Shown in pieces: positions 9,328-17,835 of a DNA stretch of 21,282 nucleotides. Under the pieces are notes generated by a model, which did not search any database, had not been told where the DNA came from, and saw nothing but the letters and a program-made list of their open reading frames with translations. Numbering within the stretch: the first letter of the stretch is position 1; the number at the start of each line of letters is the position of its first letter. The DNA comes from Acanthamoeba lenticulata (lineage: Eukaryota > Discosea > Longamoebia > Acanthamoebidae). The DNA lies in assembly GCA_002179805.1 (NCBI GenBank), contig NAVB01001248.1:1-21282 (forward strand). Direction: 5' to 3'. The position numbers and the translations under genes are program-made.

Positions 9328-11698
9328 TCATTTTTGGAAGGCCAGCGACCGTAGCATCCAGTAGAAGGTGAGGCTCTCGCGGTCGCGGTGGTTGGCGAGC
9401 GCCTGGGTGACGTTGCCCCGTGTCCAGCAGGTCACGTACTGAAAGTTGAACACGCACGCCTCCTCGCCCACGCGCACGAAGAAGTTGGTCACGCAGTTGA
9501 AGGGGGTCCCGCTCGTCTGCCGCCGCGGCGAGCCCGTCGCCATCGTCACGAACGTGCAGCCCAAGGCGCGTTGGCCGCCGATCATCATCTCCCGCGCGCG
9601 TTCCACCACCGTGCCCAGCTTGTGCCGGCTGATGCTGTGGAAGATGAAGTTGCGCAAGTCCTCCTGGCGATCATGCGCGCCAAATGTCAAACGTCAGTCA
9701 AAGCCCAAGAAGCCAGAGGCCAGGTCAGCAGCAGAGAGGTTGGACCTTGTTGCAGACGTAGCCGTAGGGGTGGATGGCCGGATACTTGCGCACGAGGAAG
9801 AACTCCCACTCGTGGGGCTCCTCGTGGAGCGCGCTGTACAGGTTGCATAGGGTGTGCTTGTCGTTGCGGAGCAGCTCGCCGCACATGGGCGCGTCGTCCA
9901 GCTCCAGCATGTACTGCCTGAGCGAGAGGCCCTCGCTCTGCTTCTCCTTGAAGGTGTAGCGCTTCATGCGTCGCGGGCAGAGGAAGGTGATCTCGCGCAC
10001 GTGGCCCTCGAGCGACGGCCCAACATCGTCGGCGCGCCGCCCCAGGGCTCCGCCCGGCGCCGGCCCAGTCGCCGAGGCCAGATCGATCGCGCGCCGATTG
10101 GCCTTAGGCGACAGCGGGTAGTGCGGGAGGGCGAGGAACGAGGCCGACTGGTGGAGCCGCGTCCTTTGCATGGAGCCGCTGGGAGCGACCCGCAAGCATA
10201 TCTTGCGCCACACCTTGGTGCACTCGGCGTCAAACTGGACGCCTCCGCGCTTCAGCTCTCTCTTGTCTTGATGGCCGGTGTTGAGGATACAACGACCACT
10301 GAGCGATGATAATGGTGTGCTGTTGATCTGATTGTAGTTCACCTGCTTCTTCTTCATCTTCGTCTTCTTCGTTTTCGTCTTTTTGTAGCGCTTCGCCTGC
10401 TTGAGGCCTTTCTTCTGGGCGCGCCGCTTCTGCAGCTGCTGCGTGGCCTCTTGGAAGCGCGCACACTCGTCCTCGCGCCACTCGGCAAAGGGATCGTAGG
10501 GCGTGTTGTGTTCCACGTACTGCTCGATCGTTGCGATCAGCTCCGGCGGCAGTAGCTGAAGATAGGATGGCATGTGCGATGATGAAGAAGATGAGGAGGA
10601 TGACGAAGCTGAGTGAAAGGCAAAAGATGACGAGGAAGAGGAAGACAAATGCGACGCTTGGGTGGTTTTGTCTTGCGCCGACGAAGTGAAGTACGACGCA
10701 ATCCCCAGTGGGACGGCGGCGATCGAGGAAAGAAGCGACGTCACGGCCGTCGTGGTTGTTGTCTTCTTGGCCGCTTGTTGGGTGGGCCGCTTAGGCTGAC
10801 GGCGCGGCGCGTCGCCATCGCGGCGGCCTTGACCGAGCTCGAGCAGGTGTTCACGCGCGTCCCCATCGGCCGTCTCGCCGCCCTTCCGCAATGGCTGGTC
10901 GCTCACGGCCTTCTCTGGGGCGGCCGGCGGAGGGTTTGGCCGACGTTCCAGGCGCGTCAAGTCCTGGTGGAGCTCCCACAGGCACCGCACGGTGGGCAAC
11001 TCGCGGCGCGCGCCCCGTAGGCTGGGCCCAAAGTCAAAGTTGAGGGGCGTGATGCCCACTTCGACGACGCCCTGCGTCACGCGGTCCAGGAGCAGCGTCA
11101 CGAGCCGCTCCTCGCCCTCGACGATGGTCCCGCCGAGGTCGCTCACCGCTGCGCAAGGGAAGATGGAGGCGATGAGACGAAGATGTCAAAGCACATAAAG
11201 GAGGACAGAGGAGGAAGCGAACCGTTGGGCAGGACCACCCGCTTGCTGCCGAGGAAGTCGTCGAAGAACCAGCGGCCACGACTGTAAAGTGCCAACTCGA
11301 AGCTGAGCTCGTCGTCGAGCTCCAGCTCAAAGTGCTCCTCCCACACGGGATGCACGGACTGCCCCGCGCCATGTGACGTAAGCACTCCTCGAGCAAAGAA
11401 CATTGGAAGAGGAAGAGATGCGCACGTTCTCGATGGTGCGCGTTCGAAAGGCCGAGGCGCCACGGTGGGCGCGGTCTACAATCTTGCAAAAGGGGCTGGT
11501 GGTGGTTCCATTTGTGGGCAACAAGTGGCAGGCCCGGACGAGGCGCAGCCGGACCCTCTTCCGCCGTACACGCGGGGCTTCAGCCGTGGCTTTAGATTCG
11601 CTGCCAAGAGCACAGTCATGCACAATCTCACCGTGCTCGGCGGTTTCGTCATCACCACACAGCAATCGGTTGAGGAACCTTCCTCCCACCTCCGTCAT
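9328..11698 (-). CDS. C2-domain protein with uncharacterised conserved-looking C-terminal half
   Basis: Exons (minus): 11698-11426, 11358-11223, 11148-9746 and 9663-9328, in phase, 715 residues. Residues about 45-165 are a C2 domain: KRVRLRLVRACHLLPTNGTTTSPFCKIV, FRTRTIEN, then HPVWEEHFELELDD and FFDDFLG. C2 domains bind membranes, often with calcium. Acidic loop positions are only partly present here, so calcium dependence is uncertain. A middle segment is rich in K, T and S with polyserine (about 330-400). A short LLPPELIATIEQYVEHN helix there resembles the start of an F-box but is too little to call. The last 330 residues, from FDAECTKVWRKIC through MKRYTFKEKQSEGLSLRQYM to the C-terminus, look folded and belong to no family I recognise. 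The last intron uses a GTCCAA donor. The 1403-nt third exon may hide an in-frame intron near 10340-10240. See the START entry for possible fusion. Confidence 0.75.
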
Positions 11699-11870
11699 GG
11701 AATCAATCGGTGTAGGTGGACCTTGGTGGCGGTGAGCTTTTTTTGTTCTTCTCTGGAGAGCACGGTGGCCGACCCCTCACTGGCCATGACATGACAGCGG
11801 ATGGCCGAGGCAGAGGCTCGGGCTGCGTTTCGCTCTTTGTCCTCTTGAAAGCGACAGAAATCCGCTGGGC

Positions 11871-11922
11871 TCCGGTTTTTCTGGTCCAGACGGTTGCCGG
11901 ATAAATGTGTGCAAAAACCGGA
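11871..11922. repeat. 10-bp perfect inverted repeat
   Basis: TCCGGTTTTT at 11871-11880 is repeated inverted as AAAAACCGGA at 11913-11922, with a 32-nt spacer. It lies 173-224 nt upstream of the C2-gene ATG. It could be paired factor sites or chance. Confidence 0.5.
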
Positions 11923-12015
11923 AAAAAACCCTCCTTCAGGTCAAGCGGCGTTCTTCCGGGAGAAACACAGCCCTTATCTCTTCCGCTAGCTCTCCCACAC
12001 ACAACCAAGCCTAGA

Positions 12016-12031
12016 CAAGTACCGGTACTTG
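12016..12031. promoter_or_regulatory. Perfect 16-bp palindrome in the divergent promoter
   Basis: CAAGTACCGGTACTTG reads identically on both strands. It lies 318 nt from the C2 start codon and 617 nt from the reductase start codon. Such symmetry suits a homodimeric DNA-binding protein; no factor can be named. Confidence 0.5.
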
Positions 12032-12177
12032 ACCACACTCGCATACAAAGCCTTTAAGTTATCTTTTGTGCCCGCGGCGATGATTAAAAAACTTTGCCTT
12101 ACCCGAATTGAGGCGTCCTTTCGGCTCATGTCTCTTCACTGGGAGTATTGCTGAGGGGACGGGACAATAAGGAAGAG

Positions 12178-12184
12178 ATAAATA
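12178..12184 (+). promoter_or_regulatory. TATA-like element, possible promoter of the carboxylic acid reductase gene
   Basis: ATAAATA inside GAGATAAATACTC lies about 465 nt upstream of the proposed ATG at 12648. The distance requires a long or spliced 5' UTR, which the acceptor-like sites at 12272 and 12495 would allow. Confidence 0.25.
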
Positions 12185-12647
12185 CTCACGCATCTCTAAG
12201 CCGCTTCTCGCTCTTTGCCCTCACTCTAGATCCTACTGTTACAATTTTCACTCACATCTCCATCCTTTTCAGATCCGCTGGCGGCAGGGCACAGGCCCGT
12301 AATTGGTCCGGATGAAGGTGCGCTCGTTTTCCCAGTGCCCCTTCTCTTCTTTTGGCCTCTTTGATGATACTTTCAACAGACAAACCATAACGAGATTCGT
12401 CTTTGAGTTACAAATAATCGCTCCACTCTGACTCTTAATCACCTTAATTCCTCACGTCCGTCACTTACACGTTACTAATCGTTTCTTTCTTGCAGGTACG
12501 TGAAGGGCAATAAGGTGATTGTAAATCCTGTTGATAATAAACAATTTCGTTAATCCAAACTTTTTTGTTTTTCAAATCTTGGCTCTTGTCCGCAAAAACA
12601 AGGTTTAAAGCACTATTCCCTGCCCACGTCCTCGTGTGCGCAAGAGC

Positions 12648-15600
12648 ATGAACCTCCTCGGCCGGGTGAAGGACAAGGTCGTACATGTGCTTGGTGGAGG
12701 CAAAAAGAATCCTGGGTCGGTGCAGCAGGAAAACGGGTCCACGTCCTTCTCTGACAGCGTAGCCTTTCTTGTACGCTTCTTCAAACGGCAAACCTTGGCT
12801 CCCTTGCCTCATCTTCCTTGGGGGGGGGGAGGACAGTGCAACGGGTGCTTGGCGCGTATCGTACCCCCGACGACCCGTTATCATTGGTCCGCCACTTGAA
12901 CTCGTGAAGTGCCTCTTTTGGTGTTGTGTGACCATTTTATGTGTGAAACAGCTCCGAGTGCAGCGGCTACGACCTGTGCCAGGCGTGCTACGACACATGT
13001 GGGCCAACCCACGATGGTCACCCCATGTACCAGGACGTACGTCGTCTGTTCGAGTTGGTAGTCGGTCGCACGCCACAAGAGACACAACACGTTAACGTCC
13101 TGTGGTGCAGTTCTGGCATCGGGTCCAGTTGAGGGACAAGATCAAGGCGAGCCATGTGGTCGACACCATCAACAACGCCTTCACATTCTACGCTACGAGA
13201 CCCTACTTGGGCATCAAGCGTAGGCGAGACCCTTCATCGTCATCGTCGGGCTGTTACTACCACTACTTCACCTACGGCGAGATACATGCGCGCGTCCTCA
13301 ACTTCGCGCGTGGCCTTAGGGAAGTGCTCCGCGTGGAGCTGCACCTCGAGGAGGACAACGGCGACGCAGATGATGCTGAACGGATCGTACTCGGACTGTG
13401 CGCGCTCAATCGGGTCGAGTGGATCGTGGCCGACTTTGCCATCCTCTTCCTGGGTCACCTCAGCGTGCCCCTTCACGTCCCCCTCGAGCCCATCGAGAAG
13501 GCGCACATCATCAACGATGCCCACCTATCTGTGATTATCGTGGGCGGTCCGCGCGCCCACCGCGATCACAACACTGATGATGCCGAAGCCAAGGACGCCG
13601 AAGCCGAAGACGAAGCAGAAATCAGCACAGAACCTGAAGGTAGCAGCTTCGGGGTGCTGCGGGAACTATTAGATCTGCTCGAGAGTGGCGAGCCTGAGGC
13701 GGGGCGAACATGTCCGACTCTTAAGGTGATCATCTCGATGGAACCACCCATGAAAGCCGATGTCGCGCGGGCCGCTGCTGTTGGTGTCCGCCTTCTCGCC
13801 TTTGAGGACGTTGAACACTTCACCGCCACGGACGCTTCATTGTCCTCCTCCTCAACATCCGCCTCAGGAGATGCGGACCTCAGGCTGGTCCGACGCCCAC
13901 CGGAGGCGCTCTTCACGCTGATGTACACCAGCGGCAGCACCGGCGTACGAACTTGCGCTTGTGCTCACGCTGGCCCGGTTCGTGCTGATGTGAGAACGAG
14001 TGCATGCGTGTCTGCGCGCGTGGCTGGCGGGATAGAGGTCCAAGGGAGTGATGATCACCTACGGCACGTGGAACACGACGCTCACCAAAGCCACCTTGGG
14101 GCACGATCCCCTCGGTACGTACTTCAGCTGGACCTGGAACAGCAGGGCAAGACGATGTGACGAACGTGAAAGATGAGTGAGTGCAGTGGTCTTCTCGTTC
14201 TCGCCGCTGGCACACATGTTCGATCGCAAGAACGTGGCCTTCACACTGGTCCAGGGCGGCCGCATCGCCATCTTCGAGGACGACATGGCCCAACTCCTCG
14301 ACGGTTTGTGACTTTTGGCTCTGTTGTTTGTTTGTTTTGCGTGTGCTTACATCAGCGTGACGCGGCTTTAAGACGTCAAGCTCGTGCGACCGACCATGTT
14401 TGCGGCGACGCCGCGTCTGTGGAACGTCCTTTACGCACGCTATCAGGATGACCTGGCTCGTGCCGTGCAACGCCGATGGGCCGAGCTAGGCCACGCGGCT
14501 GACGTCGCGGCACCGGATTTAGACACCGCAGCCTCAGCACTCGGGCCAGACGAACTGAGCGCGCTCGAGCGGGAAGTTCTCGACCAGCATTCGACAGCGC
14601 TTGGAGGTACACATACACACAGAAAGACTATCACCAACGCGCAGACTCACGCGGGTGTGATCTTAGGGAGGACGGCCTTTGTGGTCTCGGGCGGGGCGCC
14701 GACAGCGCCGGAGGTGATGCGGTTCCTGCAGCGCTGCTTCCGGGACTCGATGGTGTCCGATGGCTACGGCTCGACAGAGGTCGGGGCCATCGCCCACGAC
14801 CATCGCGTCACTGACGCGGCCGAAATCAAGCTGGTTGACGTCCCTGAGATGGGCTATCTGGCCACCGACCAGCCGTATCCTCGGTATGTTTTTTCATTTT
14901 TTAATTTATTTTTATTTTTTGTCAGAAGTCATCCCACCTTTTTTTAAATATCTTTTCGGTTGTATTTTCCTAGAGGCGAGATCTACGTTCGATCGAAGAC
15001 GATGGCTCGAGGCTACTACAACGACCCGGAGGCCACGTCAGCCGCCTTTACTGAAGACGGCTGGTTCCGAACCGTGCGCGGCCCCGCCCCCTTGCGTCAT
15101 GCATATTCGTGAAAACCAACTCTCGACTCTTCACCAACAGGGCGACATCGGCGAGATGCAGCCAAAGGGGCGCTTGGTGGTCATCGACCGCAAGAAGAAC
15201 ATCTTCAAGCTGGCGCAAGGCGAGTTCGTGGCGCCGGAGAAGCTCGAGGGCGTCTACCAGGCCTGCCCCGTGGTGGACCAGATCTTTGTCCACGGCTCGC
15301 CGCTCCACGAGTTCCTCACCGCCGTCGTGGTGCGCCCATTGGCCCAACGTTGCTTTCCTTTCTTGTTGTTCCCTCGTCGTGGGTCCTCATCCCACATTGC
15401 AGGTGCCCCATATCTCAGTGCTCCGTGCGTGGCTTCGTCGGGCCGCCGCGTTGGACCCGTCGTCGTCATCGTCGACGACGGGCCTCCTCCCGGACGCCGA
15501 CGCTCCCGCTGAGGCCCTTTGCGCCCATCCGGCCGTCCAACGGTACACGTCACGCGCCTGAGTGTATGTCTCGTGTTCACCGCCGCCTATTTGAAGGCAC

Positions 15601-17810
15601 GTCACGCGCGAGCTGGGGCGCGCGGGCGCGCGGGCCGGCCTGCAGGCCTTTGAGCTCGTGCGCGGCGTGCTGCTCGAACCCCACCCGTTCACCGTCGACA
15701 ACGGCCTCCTCACGGGCCCGCTCAAGCTGCGCCGGCCAGCCTTGCGCGCGCGCTACGCCGACGCGCTGGCCGACCTGCACGCCGGGCTGGCCGACCCGCA
15801 TCGCGTCGTGCACGACGCCCTGCTGGCTCACCTCGCCTCTTGCCGCGGCGGCGCTTCGGCCGAACAACGAGGTGACGTGCCGTGACATAAGCGTTACATG
15901 GCATTGCGCTTGGCTGACGTCAGCGTGGTTCATCCCCAACACAGGAGAAGAAGAAGAGGGCGAAGAGCTGGCGCTGCGCCATCTCGGGCTGGACTCGCTG
16001 GCCGCCGTCCGATTGGTCGCCGTGCTGAAGGAGCAGTATCGCGGTACAGTGTGTTTGAAATCAGTTGATTTCCATCGAAGAAGCAGCCTGAGGCTCATAC
16101 GCTGGAGGGGGCTCGTGTTCAGTGGAAATCACGCCACAGGCGCTGTTCCGCGACGACATGACGCTGGCCTCTCTGGCCCGGTTCGTTTCGGCCCAAACGA
16201 CCGTCACCACAGCGGCGCCGGTCGATTGGGCCCACGAGGCCACGCTCGACCCCGCGATCCGGCCGAGGAGCGTCTTTAATACCCCAAACCAGGTCCAGGA
16301 CGGCTTCCCTCGCGTGGCGCTCCTGACCGGTGCCACGGGGTTCCTGGGCGCGCGTCTCGCGCTCGACCTTTTGCGCCACACACGGGCCACCGTGTACTGC
16401 CTCGTGCGCGCGGGAGACCTCGACGCCGCACGCGCGCGACTGCGTCGCGCACTCGCCGACGCGTCGGATGAGGGCGATGGCGTGGACGGCAGGCCTTGGG
16501 AAGACGACACGGGAGAAGAGGCACGAGTCCGGGTCGTGTGCGGCGACCTCGCCCGAGCCCGCTTGGGGCTGAACGACAGCATGTGGGCTCTGCTTGCGCG
16601 CGAGGTGGACGCCATCTACCACAACGGGGCCGTCGTCAACAACGTGCTGCCCTACGCAGCCCTGCGCGCGGCAAACGTCGGCAGCACCGAGTGGTGCGCA
16701 CGCATGTGCTTGTGCGCGTTTCTGACGATGCAGGCACTGACGTACATGCGCGCGCACACAAACACACACGCGCACACGCAGGCTGCTGCGGCTGGCGTGT
16801 GAAAGCGAAAGGCCGGTGGCATTTTATTACGTGTCGACCGTCGGGGTGCTGTCGGCCGCTGGTCCACAGCAAGCCGTCAAGCTCCGCGAGGACGATCCCG
16901 TTCCCGACCTGCTGCTCGACCAGGTCGGCTGCTACGCTCCTGCTCCTTGTGCGATTGTTTCGTCTTGAGTCTCACACGACACTCACACGCCGGTGCACTT
17001 GCGACACCCTTAGGCGGGCGGCTATTCGCAGTCCAAGTGGGTGAGCGAGGCGCTGGTGCGAGAAGCGCGGCGGCGCGGCCTCTTCGCGCTGGTCTTCAGG
17101 CCGGGTCGTGTTTGGGCCCATGCCCGCACGGGCTACGCCAACCCGCACGACTTTCTTGTACGCCGCCACGCCCTCGTTTTTCGTGAGAGAGATCGACGGG
17201 GGACCAGAGACTCACTCCACAAGCGCGTATGCAGGTGTTGACACTCAAGTCGATGCTGCAGTTGGGCTGCGCGCCAAGCGTGCCGTCAGGCCCGGCCTAC
17301 GACCACAACCTGGCGCCCGTGGACTTTGTCTCGCGGACCATTGTCCACATCTCCCGCGCGGCGCTGCTCGACTGGCTTGGTGATGATGGCGATGCTTCGG
17401 CCTCGCCGGTGGTCTACAATGTGATCAACCCACGGCCGCCGCTCGCGCTGGCCGACATCATCGCGGCGCTGCTCGAGTGGGCCGCCGACAAGCAAGAGCC
17501 ATCACACGTGGAGCTCGTGCCCTACGAGCTGTGGCGGGCGCGCCTCCTGGCCGCTCCGCCGACCAACGCCCTCTACGCGCTGCGCGCCATGTTCGAGGCC
17601 TGCCGCGACAACTTCCCCGCTGCGGGCCGAGTCTCCTCGTTCGCCCACGCCAACCTGCTCCGCTACTACTCCACGAAGGCGGCTGAAGCGGACGATGGCG
17701 CCGGCGCTCTTTGCCTCCAGAAGGAGCTCGACGTCACGCCCACCGACATCAAGCGTGCCCTCACGTTCCTCCACACTCCTCCTCCTCCTCCTCTGCGCCT
17801 GTGTGGCTGA
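12648..17810 (+). CDS. ZZ zinc finger / adenylation / carrier / thioester-reductase protein: carboxylic acid reductase
   Basis: Exons: 12648-12770, 12837-12886, 12952-13036, 13111-13944, 14036-14114, 14187-14303, 14373-14606, 14667-14883, 14974-15073, 15141-15329, 15403-15542, 15597-15871, 15945-16043, 16123-16693, 16782-16923, 17014-17157 and 17235-17810. All junctions are in phase, giving 1324 residues (1346 if the first intron is retained). Order: ZZ finger 42-83 (CNGC, CSEC, YDLC, QAC, HDGHPM). The ANL adenylation domain spans about 87-770: TSGSTGRSKGV at 359, YGSTE at 541, [23 protein letters not shown], and the A10 lysine about 766 in [10 protein letters not shown]. The carrier domain has [10 protein letters not shown] with the phosphopantetheine serine about 832. 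The reductase domain has [10 protein letters not shown] at 914-923, YYVSTVG, YSQSK (Y1089, K1093) and FRPGRV. Known CARs turn acids into aldehydes using ATP and NADPH after activation by a phosphopantetheinyl transferase. The A8 region is of long-chain acyl-CoA synthetase/CAR type, unlike NRPS or aminoadipate reductase, so a fatty acid substrate is inferred. No signal peptide is seen. Confidence 0.92.
12771..12836 (+). other. Probable in-frame intron before the ZZ finger
   Basis: A 66-nt GTACGC...GGACAG interval with a pyrimidine-rich core and a G run joins residue 41 directly to the first CxxC of the ZZ finger. Its length is a multiple of three and it has no stop, so it is readable either way. 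I favour splicing because the donor matches the commonest donor in this window. Confidence 0.6.
16741..16781 (+). repeat. CA/CG-rich dinucleotide tract in a reductase-gene intron
   Basis: The 3' part of the intron 16694-16781 is an imperfect run of CA and CG dinucleotides ending at the acceptor CACGCAG. It replaces the usual pyrimidine tract. Confidence 0.7.
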
Positions 17811-17835
17811 AGGAACAAGAGAATGTGCGCGCGTT
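17811..17835. other. 25-nt gap between convergent stop codons
   Basis: The reductase TGA ends at 17810 (plus) and the peptidase TAA lies at 17838-17836 (minus). No room exists for separate 3' UTRs, so each transcript should extend into the opposing gene's last exon. Confidence 0.85.

Larger units (their letters stand above)
11699..12647. promoter_or_regulatory. Long divergent intergenic region between the C2 and carboxylic acid reductase genes
   Basis: 949 nt separate the two divergent start codons. No coding region is convincing. It holds a 10-bp inverted repeat (11871-11880 / 11913-11922), a perfect 16-bp palindrome (12016-12031) and a TATA-like ATAAATA (12178-12184). Two pyrimidine-AG acceptor-like sites end at 12272 and 12495, the second followed directly by GTACGT. 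A GTGCGC donor-like site lies at 12318. Together these suggest a 5' UTR intron (for example 12318-12495) in the plus-strand gene. Confidence 0.5.

Noticed and set aside
11703..12044. Minus-strand open frame upstream of the C2 gene as an extra N-terminal exon
   Set aside because: No in-phase donor/acceptor pair joins it to the C2 exon and its composition is intergenic-like.
12465..13085. 206-residue open frame on the minus strand
   Set aside because: It lies opposite the ZZ exons and introns of the reductase gene, has no recognisable domain, and the plus strand gives an exact ZZ pattern.
15350..16279. 309-residue open frame on the plus strand
   Set aside because: It reads through introns and in the wrong frame over the carrier and adenylation exons; the spliced frame matches known motifs throughout.
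17090..17160. Apparent frameshift in the reductase domain giving RPGRV then FGPMPARA
   Set aside because: The unshifted frame reads [20 protein letters not shown], which matches the CAR pattern RPG-x5-S/A-x-TG-x2-N-x2-D, so no shift is needed.
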